A DNA stretch of 64,000 nucleotides from Ga0077530 sp046293075 (GCA_046293075.1 JBKBPL010000007.1:62001-126000); one strand, 5' to 3'; counted from the stretch's first letter, positions 8,199 to 16,997 are shown. The notes: generated from the letters alone by a model not told the origin. Translations and numbers: made by a program.

Positions 8199-9725
8199 CT
8201 ACCTCCTCTTCCCCCCAAAGATCGACTTGATGATCGCGTTCTTCACTTGGGTGACGATGGAGCGCATGATCGAGCGTGACACGTCGCGCGTGATCTGCTC
8301 GCCCATGGACATGCCGCCGCGCGGGCCGCGGCCGAAGATCGTCTTGCCGAGACTGCCCGCCCAGCCGCCCGACTCGGCCTGCTGGGCCTTCTCGGCTTCC
8401 GCCGCCGCCGCTTCGGCCTTCTTCTGCAGGAGCTCGTGGGCGCTCTCGCGGTCGATCAGGTCCTCGTACTTCCCCTGAATGGGGCTCGTGTCGATGAGCT
8501 TCTGGCGCTCGGCCGGCGTGATCGGTCCGATGCGGCCCGCGGGCGGGCGGATCATGGTCCGCTGCACCATGGACGGCTCGCCCTTGTTGTGCAGCACCGA
8601 GACGAGCGCCTCGCCGACCTTCAGCTCCTGGATCACGCGCTCGACGTCGATCGCCGGATTGGGCCGGAAGGTCTCGGCGGCGGCGCGGATGCCGCGCTGC
8701 TCGATGGGCGTGAAGGCGCGCAGCGCGTGCTGGATGCGGTTGCCGAGCTGGGCCGAGACGGCGTTCGGCACGTCGCGCGGGTTCTGCGTGACGTAGTAGA
8801 CGCCGACGCCCTTCGAGCGGATGAGGCGCGTAACGCGCTCGATCTGCTCAAGCAGCGCCTTGGGGGCGTCGTTGAAGAGCAGGTGCGCCTCGTCGAAGAA
8901 GAAGACGAGCTTGGGCTTTTCCGGGTCGCCGACCTCGGGGAGCTCGTCGAAGAGCCGCGACAGCATCCAAAGCAGGAACGTCGCATAGAGGCGCGGCGTG
9001 TTCATGAGCCTGTCGGCGACGAGCAGGTTGACGATGCCGCGGCCGTCGCGGGCCGTGCGGATGAAATCCTTGATGTCGAGCGCGGGCTCGCCGAAGAAGT
9101 GGTTCGCGCCCTGCTCCTCGAGCACGAGCAGGCGGCGCTGGATGGCGCCCGCCGAGGTCGGCGAGACATTGCCGTACTTCGTCGTCATCTCCTTGGCGCG
9201 GCCGGCGACCTCGGCGACCATGGCGCGCAGGTCCCTGAGGTCGAGGAGCGGCATCCGCTCGTCGGCTGCGACGCGGAACATGATGTTGAGGACGCCCTCC
9301 TGCACCTCGTTGAGCTCGAGGAGGCGCGCGAGCAGCAGCGGGCCCATCTCCTGAACGGTCGCGCGCACGGGGTGGCCCTGCTGGCCGAAGATGTCCCAGA
9401 AGACCGTCGGGAAGGCGGCGTTTGTGTAGTCCTCGAGGCCGATCTCTTCCGCTCGCTTGGTGAGGAAGGGCTTAGGCTCGCCCGGCATGGAGATGCCGGA
9501 GAGGTCGCCTTTGATATCGGCGGCGAAGACGGGGACGCCGGCGGCGGAGAAGCCCTCCGCGAGCACCTGCAGGGTGACGGTCTTGCCAGTGCCGGTGGCG
9601 CCTGTGATGAGCCCGTGGCGGTTGGCGAGCCGGAGCTCCAGGCATTCCGGCCCGCCACCCTGGTCAGGGTCGCTCTGGCCGATGAAGATCAGACCCTGCT
9701 CAAGCTTCGCTTCAGCGCTCGTCAT
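8199..9725 (-). CDS. HerA/VirB4-like P-loop ATPase of the DUF853 family
   Basis: 508 residues from ATG 9725, which has a GGGAG Shine-Dalgarno sequence. Walker A GATGTGKT is at residues 42-49 and Walker B is KLVFFFDEAHLLF. An arginine-rich segment, LIRSKGVGVYYVTQNPRDVP, follows, as in HerA/FtsK-superfamily proteins. The C-terminal part has an Ala/Glu-rich coiled-coil-like linker, then a Gly/Lys-rich tail ending FGGKRR. Members are widespread in proteobacteria as stand-alone cytoplasmic ATPases annotated DUF853 or helicase HerA-like; a specific cellular role is not established. No NurA nuclease gene adjoins it, so a HerA-NurA resection pair is not indicated. Confidence 0.85.
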   Translation of the reverse strand: MTSAEAKLEQGLIFIGQSDPDQGGGPECLELRLANRHGLITGATGTGKTVTLQVLAEGFSAAGVPVFAADIKGDLSGISMPGEPKPFLTKRAEEIGLEDYTNAAFPTVFWDIFGQQGHPVRATVQEMGPLLLARLLELNEVQEGVLNIMFRVAADERMPLLDLRDLRAMVAEVAGRAKEMTTKYGNVSPTSAGAIQRRLLVLEEQGANHFFGEPALDIKDFIRTARDGRGIVNLLVADRLMNTPRLYATFLLWMLSRLFDELPEVGDPEKPKLVFFFDEAHLLFNDAPKALLEQIERVTRLIRSKGVGVYYVTQNPRDVPNAVSAQLGNRIQHALRAFTPIEQRGIRAAAETFRPNPAIDVERVIQELKVGEALVSVLHNKGEPSMVQRTMIRPPAGRIGPITPAERQKLIDTSPIQGKYEDLIDRESAHELLQKKAEAAAAEAEKAQQAESGGWAGSLGKTIFGRGPRGGMSMGEQITRDVSRSIMRSIVTQVKNAIIKSIFGGKRR

Positions 9726-9879
9726 GCCCGCTTCTCCCACCCCGTGCCGTGCGGTCTTCCTCGGCCGATTCGCTGACCGCTTGCGGCCCACACCGTGATT
9801 GCACGGGCCTTTTGCCAATGCAACGCAGGCGATGGGCAGCGTCGTCCGGCGTGTGAATTGGCGGGATTCGTGTGGCGGA

Positions 9880-10263
9880 TTAAGCCCCGGGGCGAGGAAA
9901 GTGTACTGCCTCTATGCGGTTGCCGTCGGGATCGCGAATGAAGGCGCCGAAGTAGGTGGTCATGGCCGCCTGGCGGGGGCCGGGCGGGCCGTCGCAGGTG
10001 CCCCCCGCGGCAAGGGCGGCTGCGTGGAAGGCGGTGACAGCCTCGCTGCTCGGGGCGCGCAGCGCCGTGTGGGCGCCGGTGTCGGCAGGAATGGGTGCCA
10101 TGGCGGGCCGCGCATTGAGCCACAGCTCGGGATAGCGCTTGCCGAAGCCCACTTGGTTCGGCCGCTCGACGAGGCGGGTGAGCTCCAGGGGGCTCAGGAT
10201 CGCGGCATAGAAGGCGGCGCTGCCCTCGAGGTCGCGAACCGCAATGGAGATGTGGTCGATCAT
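9880..10263 (-). CDS. VOC (glyoxalase/bleomycin-resistance) family protein
   Basis: 127 residues. It starts MIDHISIAVRDLEGSAAFY, the first beta-alpha-beta unit of the vicinal-oxygen-chelate fold, with His4 as likely metal ligand. It ends with the paired unit FIRDPDGNRIEAVHF, whose Glu is the usual second ligand. One domain of this length would function as a homodimer. The family includes lyases, dioxygenases and resistance proteins; nothing here identifies the substrate. It is co-directional with the DUF2244 gene upstream, 24 bp apart. Confidence 0.85.
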   Translation of the reverse strand: MIDHISIAVRDLEGSAAFYAAILSPLELTRLVERPNQVGFGKRYPELWLNARPAMAPIPADTGAHTALRAPSSEAVTAFHAAALAAGGTCDGPPGPRQAAMTTYFGAFIRDPDGNRIEAVHFPRPGA

Positions 10264-10287
10264 GGGCGGGGCTCCACGGCTGTCGGC

Positions 10288-10779
10288 TCAGTGTCCGCGC
10301 ATGTCCGCAAGGGCGCGGTCGAGGGTGCGGGCAAGCTCGCGTCGCTCATCGTCCGTCAGGAAGCTGCCGACGGCGTGGTGCCGCCCGTGCGAGCGCAGAT
10401 AGAGGCGATTGGCGCCGTCCGGCCGCTCGGCGAGGTGCGGGCGTGCCCAATAGGGGTTGAGCGCGATCTCCTCCCGCCGGCCGTTCGGATCGACGCGGAT
10501 GAGCTTGAGGTCGGCGGGCGTGATCTCGACGATCTCGAAGCGGCGGGCGGCGCGGTAGTTCAGCTTGAAGGCGCCATAGATCAGCAGCGCGTCGAGGCCG
10601 AAAAAGCCCATGACCGGCCAGGCGCCCATGGCGAGAAAGCTCATGCCGGCGACGAAGCTGACCAAGCCGATGAAGCTCATGATGATCACGAAGCCACGCG
10701 GCGAGAGCGAGCGGTGCGGCGTCAGCACGGCGCGGAAGCCGCGCCCCTCTTGCGCTCCAAGGGGATTCTCGTCCATCAC
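10288..10779 (-). CDS. DUF2244 membrane protein
   Basis: 163 residues. After the N-terminal segment FRAVLTPHRSLSPRGF come two adjacent transmembrane helices (about residues 30-70). A cytoplasmic tail of about 90 residues has the family features RFEIVEITPADLKLIRV and a conserved YWARPHL. It ends in a charged helix that includes LTDDERRELARTLDRAL. DUF2244 genes are commonly found divergent from nth in alphaproteobacteria, as here. Function is unknown. The start may be Met1 or the adjacent Met2. Confidence 0.8.
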   Translation of the reverse strand: MMDENPLGAQEGRGFRAVLTPHRSLSPRGFVIIMSFIGLVSFVAGMSFLAMGAWPVMGFFGLDALLIYGAFKLNYRAARRFEIVEITPADLKLIRVDPNGRREEIALNPYWARPHLAERPDGANRLYLRSHGRHHAVGSFLTDDERRELARTLDRALADMRGH

Positions 10780-10825
10780 CGCCCAGCCTGTGTCTGCCGC
10801 CGCGAAACCCGGAGCCTAGTCCACC

Positions 10826-11596
10826 ATGGCCCGCCCTGCAAAGCCATCGGCCGCCAAGTCTCCGGCTCGGAAACCCGCCTCACGTCCAGAACGTGGCGGG
10901 AAGGGGACACCGCCCCGGCCGCGCCGGCGCGGCGGGCGGGTGGATGCGGCGACCATTGCCGAGATCTTCCGGCGCTTTGCGGCGGCCAATCCACACCCGG
11001 AAGGCGAACTCGAGCATACGAACGCCTTCACGCTGCTGGTCGCCGTCGTCCTTTCCGCGCAGGCGACGGATGCCGGCGTGAACAAGGCGACGCGCGCGCT
11101 GTTCAAGGTCGCGGACACGCCGGAGAAGATGGTCGCCCTCGGCGAGGAGCGGTTGCGCGCGTACATCAAGACGATCGGGCTCTACCGCAACAAGGCGAAG
11201 AACGTCATCGCGCTGAGCCAGCAACTCATTGCGCGGCACGGCGGCAAGGTCCCGCACGACCGGGCCGCGCTCGAAAGCCTGCCGGGGGTCGGTCGCAAGA
11301 CCGCGAACGTCGTGCTCAATATTGCCTTTGGCGAGCCGACCATGGCGGTCGACACGCACGTGTTCCGCGTCTCGAACCGGCTCGGCATCGCGCCCGGCAA
11401 GACCCCGCTGGCGGTCGAGGCAGGACTGATGAGGGTCGTGCCGAAGAAGTATCTGCACCACGCGCACCACTGGCTCATTCTGCATGGGCGCTACGTGTGC
11501 AAGGCGCAGCGTCCGCGCTGTGAGGCCTGCATCATGAGCGACCTCTGCACGGCGCCGGACCGCATTCAACTCGTAACGCCGCCAGCGCCGGTGTGA
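10826..11596 (+). CDS. nth: Endonuclease III, DNA glycosylase/AP lyase
   Basis: 256 residues. It removes oxidised pyrimidines and cleaves the resulting abasic site in base excision repair. A Lys/Arg/Pro-rich N-terminal tail of about 38 residues precedes the core. The helix-hairpin-helix LPGVGRKTANV holds the catalytic Lys158, and the catalytic Asp176 is in VDTHVFR. The 4Fe-4S cluster cysteines 225, 232, 235 and 241 show the exact C-x6-C-x2-C-x5-C spacing. It overlaps or abuts the following methyltransferase gene, so the two are likely co-transcribed. Confidence 0.97.
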   Translation: MARPAKPSAAKSPARKPASRPERGGKGTPPRPRRRGGRVDAATIAEIFRRFAAANPHPEGELEHTNAFTLLVAVVLSAQATDAGVNKATRALFKVADTPEKMVALGEERLRAYIKTIGLYRNKAKNVIALSQQLIARHGGKVPHDRAALESLPGVGRKTANVVLNIAFGEPTMAVDTHVFRVSNRLGIAPGKTPLAVEAGLMRVVPKKYLHHAHHWLILHGRYVCKAQRPRCEACIMSDLCTAPDRIQLVTPPAPV

Positions 11597-11598
11597 CG

Positions 11599-12657
11599 AT
11601 GACCATCCCGCCACGCCCCCTTATTCACGGCCCCGCCGATGCGCCGACATCGGTGGTGATCCGGGCGCTTGAGGCGCTGGACACGGGTGCGCGGCCGCTC
11701 GTCGTGGATGAAGGCTCGGGCAAGCTTGCGGCCATGCTTCAGGCGCGTGGTGCGGCGCCGCAGATCTGGCGTCGGTTCGCCATGCATGGGGGTACGGCGA
11801 CGCCTTGGCCACTGGCGACGGAAGCGACGTCCGCCCTCGTGCGGCTCGGCAAGGATCGCCGCGCGCTCGCCATGGCGCTTCACGCTGCGGCGAGCGTGGT
11901 AGTGCCCGGCGGGGCAATGGTGCTGTTCGGTGCGAATGCAGAGGGGGTGAAATCTGCTGGCAAGACGCTCGAGGACGTCGCCGAAGGCATCGTGACGGTC
12001 GATACGCGCCGGCATTCGCGCGTTCTCGCCGGGCGACGACGGGCGGAGATCGCGGGCTTGCGACCAACGCTGGACGCCTGGCGGGAAGTGCACGAGGTCG
12101 AGATCAATGGACGCCGGCGCTCATGGGTCAGCTATCCTGGGGTGTTCGCCGGCGGCGCGCTCGATGCCGGCACGGCGCTGCTCATCGCGCATTTGCCGGC
12201 GCTTGGCCGCGGAGCTGCTGTGCTCGACATGGCGTGCGGTAGCGGCCTGATCGGTGCCGCGGTACGCGAGCTGGGCGCGGACGTTGCGGTGGATCTCGTG
12301 GACAGCGATGCCGTGGCGATTGCAGCGGCGCGCGAGAACGTTCCGGGCGCCACGGCCATCTGCGGTGATGGCCTCGCGGCCGCACCGCGCCATCGGTACG
12401 ACGCGATCCTTTCGAACCCGCCCATTCACGATGGTGTCAGCGAGAGTCTCGCTTTCCTTCAGCGGCTGATCGCCGAGGCGCCGGCACGGCTGCAATCGGG
12501 CGGTCTTCTGCAGGTGGTCATCCAGAGCCGCATCCGTGCGCTGCCCTGGTTCGAGGCGGCGTTCAGGGAAGCCGCCGTCATTGCGCAGGACCGGCGCTAC
12601 CAGGTCATCCGCGGTGTCGCCGCAAGCGCAGGCCTCAGCCGTCGAGGCGCACGCTGA
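11599..12657 (+). CDS. RsmC/RlmG-like class I SAM-dependent methyltransferase
   Basis: 352 residues from ATG 11599; a GTG at 11593 overlapping the nth stop is also possible. The N-terminal half resembles the non-catalytic duplicated domain of RsmC. The C-terminal half has the SAM motif VLDMACGSGLIG, the acidic VDLVDSD, and the catalytic NPPIH that marks guanine-N2 rRNA methyltransferases. RsmC makes m2G1207 in 16S rRNA and RlmG makes m2G1835 in 23S rRNA; which applies cannot be told by eye. It is translationally coupled to nth, and its 3' end overlaps convergent hisF by 23 bp. Confidence 0.85.
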   Translation: MTIPPRPLIHGPADAPTSVVIRALEALDTGARPLVVDEGSGKLAAMLQARGAAPQIWRRFAMHGGTATPWPLATEATSALVRLGKDRRALAMALHAAASVVVPGGAMVLFGANAEGVKSAGKTLEDVAEGIVTVDTRRHSRVLAGRRRAEIAGLRPTLDAWREVHEVEINGRRRSWVSYPGVFAGGALDAGTALLIAHLPALGRGAAVLDMACGSGLIGAAVRELGADVAVDLVDSDAVAIAAARENVPGATAICGDGLAAAPRHRYDAILSNPPIHDGVSESLAFLQRLIAEAPARLQSGGLLQVVIQSRIRALPWFEAAFREAAVIAQDRRYQVIRGVAASAGLSRRGAR

Positions 12658-13411
12658 TGCCGGCAGCGGCCATGTAGCGCTTGGCCTGGCCGATCGTGTA
12701 GGTGCCGAAGTGGAAGATCGAGGCCGCGAGGACGGCGCTCGCGTGGCCTTCTTTCACGCCTTCGACGAGATGATCGAGCGTGCCTACGCCACCCGAGGCA
12801 ATCACCGGCACGGTCACGGCGTCGGCAATCGCGCGCGTGAGCGGGATGTCGAAGCCTGCCTTCGTGCCGTCGCGGTCCATGGACGTGAGCAGGATCTCGC
12901 CGGCGCCGAGCGCCACGACCTCACGCGCATAGGCGATCGCATCGATGCCGGTCGGCTTGCGCCCGCCGTGCGTGAAGATCTCCCAGCGATCCGCCTCGCC
13001 CGGGCCGGATACCTTCTTCGCGTCGATGGCGACCACGATGCACTGGGCACCGAACTTGTCTGCGCCCTCGCCAACGAAGGCGCGGCGGTTCACGGCTGCG
13101 GTGTTGATCGACACCTTGTCCGCGCCCGCAGTGAGCAGCCGGCGGATGTCCTCCACCGTGCGCACGCCGCCGCCAACGGTGAGCGGCATGAAGCAGCGCT
13201 CGGCCGTGCGCTCGACGATGTCGATGATCGTCTCGCGGTTGTCCGAACTCGCGGTGATGTCGAGGAAGCAGAGCTCGTCAGCGCCGGCCGCGTCGTAGGC
13301 GGCCGCCGCCTCGACCGGATCGCCGGCATCGATCAGATCGACGAAGTTCACGCCCTTGACAACACGGCCGTCCTTGACGTCGAGGCAGGGGATGATGCGG
13401 GTCTTAAGCAT
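12635..13411 (-). CDS. hisF: Imidazole glycerol phosphate synthase subunit HisF (cyclase)
   Basis: 258 residues from ATG 13411, the conserved MLKTRIIPCLDVKDGR start. A TIM barrel with catalytic Asp11 (PCLDV) and Asp130 (VVAIDAK) at the canonical positions. Phosphate-binding segments LTVGGGVRT and VIASGGVG are both present. With HisH it converts PRFAR plus ammonia to IGP and AICAR in histidine synthesis. hisH, hisA and hisE are not adjacent. Instead hisF lies 24 bp after yacG in an apparent maf-yacG-hisF unit. Confidence 0.97.
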   Translation of the reverse strand: MLKTRIIPCLDVKDGRVVKGVNFVDLIDAGDPVEAAAAYDAAGADELCFLDITASSDNRETIIDIVERTAERCFMPLTVGGGVRTVEDIRRLLTAGADKVSINTAAVNRRAFVGEGADKFGAQCIVVAIDAKKVSGPGEADRWEIFTHGGRKPTGIDAIAYAREVVALGAGEILLTSMDRDGTKAGFDIPLTRAIADAVTVPVIASGGVGTLDHLVEGVKEGHASAVLAASIFHFGTYTIGQAKRYMAAAGISVRLDG

Positions 13412-13435
13412 GGGGTGGTGCACCCTGTCGTCCGA

Positions 13436-13666
13436 TCAATGCAGTCTGTCGGGTGGCTCTCGGCCCTCGCGCTCCCCCCGTGTCGCTTCGGCCTTGTCGC
13501 CATCCTCGTCGGCATCGCTGTCCCCGCCCGGGACGACGTACGTCTCCGACATCCAGCGCGCAAGGTCGATGTCGGCGCACCGCTTCGAGCAGAAGGGCCG
13601 GAGCGCCGGATCGACGGGCGCGCCGCAGATCGGGCAGCGGCCGCCACTGGAGGGGCGCTTGCTCAT
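13436..13666 (-). CDS. yacG: DNA gyrase inhibitor YacG, zinc-binding
   Basis: 76 residues. The four zinc-ligand cysteines appear as CPICG near residue 11 and FCSKRCADIDLARW near residue 29, the latter being the family signature. The acidic C-terminal tail (SDADEDGD) is poorly conserved. YacG binds GyrB and inhibits gyrase in E. coli. The start codon overlaps the maf stop by 4 nt (ATGA), so the two are translationally coupled, an arrangement common in alphaproteobacteria. Confidence 0.93.
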   Translation of the reverse strand: MSKRPSSGGRCPICGAPVDPALRPFCSKRCADIDLARWMSETYVVPGGDSDADEDGDKAEATRGEREGREPPDRLH

Positions 13667-14409
13667 TCGATCTCGCGCTCGCCGGCCTTAAGCCAGTTGA
13701 AGTGAAGCGGGAAGCCCTCGCCCGTCAGCAGGGCCGCCACCTCGGTCAGCGGCAGGCCCACGACATTCGTGTAGGAGCCGACGATCTTCTGCACGAAGCA
13801 GCCAGCGAGGCCCTGGATGGCGTAGCCGCCAGCCTTGCCGCGCCACTCGCGCGAGGCGAGGTAGCTCTGAATGTCCTCTGTCGACAGACGCCGAAAACGC
13901 ACGCGCGTATCCACAACCTTGAGCCGCATCCGGTCGTCGGGTGTGATCAGGCAGAGGCCGGTGAGCACGCGGTGCGCACGCCCGGAGAGAAGCTTGAGGC
14001 AGGCGAGCGCTTCCTCGATGTCCTTGGGCTTGACGAGGATACGCCGGCCCACCGCGACGACCGTGTCTGCCGCCAGGACGTGGGCATCGGCAAGCTCGGG
14101 GTCGTTGGCGATGAGATCGCGCGCGGCCTCGGCCTTGGCGCGCGCAAGGCGGGTCACGAGCGTGCGCGGCATCTCGCCCTTGCGGGGCGTCTCGTCGATC
14201 GTCGTCGGGCGCAGCGCGTCGGGTTCGATCCCGACCTGCGAGAGCAGCATCAGGCGGCGCGGGCTCGCACTGGCGAGCACGAGGCGCGGCTTCAGCTCCG
14301 CGCGCCGCCCCTGCGGCTTGTTGCGGGCGCGCTGGCGGCGCAGCGTTTCGCGCTGCGGTGTGAGCGTACCGGCGAGGAGAGAGAACAGCCCTGACCTTGT
14401 CGTTGTCAT
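13663..14409 (-). CDS. maf: Maf-like nucleotide pyrophosphatase
   Basis: 248 residues from ATG 14409. The family core starts with KPRLVLASASPRRLMLLSQ, contains the catalytic Asp in LAADTVVAVG, and has the C-terminal GGYAIQGLAGCFV with GSYTNVVGLPL. Maf proteins hydrolyse dTTP/UTP or modified nucleotides. The roughly 39 residues before the core are Arg-rich and not typical, and no closer ATG, GTG or TTG is evident, so the N-terminus is uncertain. An ATG at 14466 is also in frame. First gene of maf-yacG-hisF; infA, often upstream, is not here. Confidence 0.92.
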   Translation of the reverse strand: MTTTRSGLFSLLAGTLTPQRETLRRQRARNKPQGRRAELKPRLVLASASPRRLMLLSQVGIEPDALRPTTIDETPRKGEMPRTLVTRLARAKAEAARDLIANDPELADAHVLAADTVVAVGRRILVKPKDIEEALACLKLLSGRAHRVLTGLCLITPDDRMRLKVVDTRVRFRRLSTEDIQSYLASREWRGKAGGYAIQGLAGCFVQKIVGSYTNVVGLPLTEVAALLTGEGFPLHFNWLKAGEREIE

Positions 14410-14549
14410 CTTCAGGCGATTCCGCGTTGCCCGGACACCATGGCCATGGCAGACGGGTGAAATCAAGCCGCCACGTCCACGGGCGCAGCGTACGCGACAC
14501 GTGGGCCTTCCCGCGACCGGCGCGAGGCCGCAGAGTGGGGTGTACTGCC

Positions 14550-15143
14550 TTAGCGTCCGGAGATGCGCGCGAAGAGCTTCGTCCAGGCCCCGGCCGCGAT
14601 TTCGGCAGGCTCAGGCAGACCGTAGATGACCTGCGCCGCCTCGCGCTCGAGCCGCCACGTCGTGCAGTCGATTTCATGCCCGCGCGCGACACTTCGCGTG
14701 CGCATGCGCCCATTGGCGGTGAAGCCGAGCTTGGTGAGAATGCGGGCCGAGGCCGGATTGTCGATGAAATTCGCCGAGGTCAGAGCCTCGAGATTGCCGA
14801 CGGTGAACGCATAGGCCACCATGGCCCGGGAAGCCTCGGTCGCGAACCCCTGCCGCCAGTAATCCTCGCCAAGCCAGAAGCCAAGCTCGCCGACGCGGGT
14901 GCGATGGCAGAAATAGCCGACGCCGCCAATGAGCTGATCCTGGTGCTCGATCGCGAAGCGCACCTCGCCGCGTGCCTGTCGCAGCCAGCGCCGGCACTGC
15001 CAGATGTGGAGCGGGTGCGGGATGTCGCTGGTCATGCGGGCGACCGCGAGGTTGCCCGCCAGCGCGACAAAGCGGCTCGCGTCGCCGAGCCGGAAAGGCC
15101 GGAGCGTCAAGCGCGCGGTGTTGAGCACGGGCGTCTGCGCCAT
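14550..15143 (-). CDS. GNAT-family N-acetyltransferase (RimJ/RimL-like)
   Basis: 197 residues. Opens TARLTLRPFRLGDASRFVAL, the RimJ/RimL type N-terminus. It then shows ELGFWLGEDYWRQGFATEA, the acetyl-CoA binding motif A, and SARILTKLGFTANGRM, motif B. It probably acetylates a protein N-terminus or small amine, but the substrate is unknown. It lies 39 bp after rpmA on the same strand; GNAT genes in this slot after rplU-rpmA are common in Rhizobiales. obgE, usually also nearby, is not in the window. Confidence 0.88.
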   Translation of the reverse strand: MAQTPVLNTARLTLRPFRLGDASRFVALAGNLAVARMTSDIPHPLHIWQCRRWLRQARGEVRFAIEHQDQLIGGVGYFCHRTRVGELGFWLGEDYWRQGFATEASRAMVAYAFTVGNLEALTSANFIDNPASARILTKLGFTANGRMRTRSVARGHEIDCTTWRLEREAAQVIYGLPEPAEIAAGAWTKLFARISGR

Positions 15144-15182
15144 GGCCGAACCGCTTCGGGAGGTATGCCTTCGGGCGCGGGC

Positions 15183-15455
15183 CTACTCCGCGGCCTCGAC
15201 CTTCTCCGGCCGGACCGAGACGTAAACCCGCTTGTTGCGCTTCGTTGCAAACTCGACGGTGCCGTCGACGACGGCGAAGATCGTGTGGTCCGTACCCATG
15301 CCGACGCCGCTGCCCGGGTGCCACTTCGTGCCGCGCTGGCGGCAGATGATGTTGCCGGCGATCACGCGCTCGCCGCCGAACTTCTTCACGCCGAGCCGCC
15401 GACCGGCGCTATCGCGGCCGTTGCGGGATGAGCCGCCTGCCTTTTTCTGTGCCAT
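15183..15455 (-). CDS. rpmA: 50S ribosomal protein L27
   Basis: 90 residues. Begins MAQKKAGGSSRNGRDSAGRR, followed by the conserved GNIICRQRGTKWHPG. The N-terminus reaches into the peptidyl-transferase centre. There is no Firmicute-type cleaved leader, as expected for a proteobacterium. A Shine-Dalgarno AAGGAG lies directly upstream on the minus strand (about 15464-15469). It follows rplU by 67 bp. Confidence 0.98.
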   Translation of the reverse strand: MAQKKAGGSSRNGRDSAGRRLGVKKFGGERVIAGNIICRQRGTKWHPGSGVGMGTDHTIFAVVDGTVEFATKRNKRVYVSVRPEKVEAAE

Positions 15456-15522
15456 GACTTGAAGTCTCCTTGCTGTGCTGCGCCGATCGCGCCTGCCCCC
15501 CGCCGGGGCGGAGGCCGCGCGC

Positions 15523-15840
15523 TCAGGCGCCGATGATCTCGGTGATCCTGACGGTCGTCAGCTCCTGCCGGTGACCGCGCTTGCGCCGCGAGTTCTTGCG
15601 GCGGCGCTTCTTGAAGGCGATGACCTTGGGGCCGCGGCCCTGCTCGACGACCTCGGCCTTGACGAGGGCGCCGGAGACGAGCGGCGCGCCAATCTTCACG
15701 CCCGCACCTTCCCCGCCGAGCATGAGGACCTCGCCGAACTCGACCTTGGCTCCGGGCTCGCCGGCGATCTTTTCGATCGTGAGGACGTCGTCGGCCGCCA
15801 CGCGGTACTGCTTGCCGCCGGTCTTGATGACTGCGTACAT
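15523..15840 (-). CDS. rplU: 50S ribosomal protein L21
   Basis: 105 residues from ATG 15840 (MYAVIKTGGKQYRV), the universal L21 start; the longer frame to 15954 is not conserved. Ends with the L21 signature KKRRRKNSRRKRGHRQ and LTTVRITEI. First gene of rplU-rpmA-GNAT, with a good promoter at 15991-16019 and a leader of roughly 140 nt. Confidence 0.98.
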   Translation of the reverse strand: MYAVIKTGGKQYRVAADDVLTIEKIAGEPGAKVEFGEVLMLGGEGAGVKIGAPLVSGALVKAEVVEQGRGPKVIAFKKRRRKNSRRKRGHRQELTTVRITEIIGA

Positions 15841-15990
15841 CGTTGTCTTCCTTGTGTTATCCGCGTCCTTCGGCGAATCCGGCCGTGGCCGGATCACTTT
15901 GTCGCCCGGCTGCGGTCCCGGCGGGGGCGAGCGGGCAGGCCTCGAACAGCGCATGAGCGCGGCGGCCCGGTGGCCCCGCGCGAGGTCAGT

Positions 15991-16019
15991 CTTATGTTGG
16001 AGTGCAGGTTGGCTGTCAA
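15991..16019 (-). promoter_or_regulatory. Predicted sigma-70-type promoter for rplU-rpmA
   Basis: On the minus strand a perfect -35 TTGACA (16014-16019) is followed after exactly 17 nt by CATAAG (15991-15996) as a -10. It lies between rplU and the 3' end of the hydroxybutyryl-CoA dehydrogenase gene, where a ribosomal-operon promoter is expected. Confidence 0.55.
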
Positions 16020-16049
16020 CCTAAAGGTGGTTCTTCGTGCCGGGCAGCC

Positions 16050-16973
16050 TCAGCGCGTCGGGACCGGATGCTCGCCGCGGTAGTCGTAGAAGCCGCGCTG
16101 GGTCTTGCGGCCGAGCCAGCCCGCCTCAACGTACTTCACGAGCAACGGGCAGGGGCGGTACTTGGTGTCGGCAAGGCCCTCGTAGAGCACCTGCATCACC
16201 GAGAGGCAGGTATCGAGCCCGATGAAATCGGCCAGTTCGAGCGGCCCCATGGGATGGTTCGCCCCGAGCCGCATGGCCTTGTCGATGGCCTCGACGCCGC
16301 CAACACCCTCGTAGAGCGTGTAGACGGCCTCATTGATCATCGGCAGCAAGATGCGATTGACGATGAAGGCCGGGAAGTCCTCCGAGACCGCGATCGTCTT
16401 GCCGAGGCTCTCGACGAACTGCTTGGCCCGCGTGAAGGTCTCGTCCTCGGTGGCAATGCCCCGGATCACCTCGACAAGCTGCATCACCGGCACGGGGTTC
16501 ATGAAGTGCATCCCGATGAAGCGTTCGGGACGGTCGGTGGCGGCGCCGAGGCGCGTGATCGAGATCGAGGACGTATTGCTCGCGAGCATCGCCTCCTTCT
16601 TGAGGAGCGGGCACAGCTCGCCGAAGATCTTGCGCTTGACGCTCTCGTCCTCGGTGGCGGCTTCGACCACCAGATCGGCGTCGCCCAGTTCCTTGAAGCT
16701 CGACGCGAAGCTGATCCGCTTCAAGGCGGCTTTCATCTCAGCCTCAGTGACGAGGCCGCGGCTGACCTGGCGTGTGAGATTGCGCTCGATGGTGGCAAGC
16801 GCTTTCTCGAGGGCCTCCTTCTTGAGGTCGTTGAGCGCGACCTCGTAGCCCGCGAGCGCGACCACGTGAGCGATCCCGTTGCCCATCTGGCCAGCGCCAA
16901 TGATGCCGACCTTCTTGACGAAGGTGACGGGCGGCGCGGCGGTGACTTTTCTCGTCTTCACGGCGGTGTCCAT
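16050..16973 (-). CDS. 3-hydroxybutyryl-CoA dehydrogenase
   Basis: 307 residues. N-terminal Rossmann domain with GIIGAGQMGNGIAHV; the C-terminal helical domain starts around residue 200 and carries the dimerisation motif GPLELADFIGLD. Active-site features are MHFMNPVPVMQLVE (His of the catalytic His-Glu pair) and SNTSSISIT. It oxidises (S)-3-hydroxyacyl-CoA with NAD in short-chain beta-oxidation or acetoacetyl-CoA metabolism. It is the last gene of etfB-etfA-hbd, 24 bp after etfA, linking acyl-CoA oxidation to electron transfer. A short basic N-terminal extension of about 20 residues precedes the fold. Confidence 0.93.
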   Translation of the reverse strand: MDTAVKTRKVTAAPPVTFVKKVGIIGAGQMGNGIAHVVALAGYEVALNDLKKEALEKALATIERNLTRQVSRGLVTEAEMKAALKRISFASSFKELGDADLVVEAATEDESVKRKIFGELCPLLKKEAMLASNTSSISITRLGAATDRPERFIGMHFMNPVPVMQLVEVIRGIATEDETFTRAKQFVESLGKTIAVSEDFPAFIVNRILLPMINEAVYTLYEGVGGVEAIDKAMRLGANHPMGPLELADFIGLDTCLSVMQVLYEGLADTKYRPCPLLVKYVEAGWLGRKTQRGFYDYRGEHPVPTR

Positions 16974-16997
16974 ATCGCCCGTTCCTTCAAGTGGGGA

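Noticed and set aside
12536..13705. Long open frame antisense to hisF and maf
   Set aside because: Its translation is Arg/Ala/Asp-rich without any motif, while the opposite strand encodes textbook HisF, YacG and Maf. It is a GC-rich shadow.
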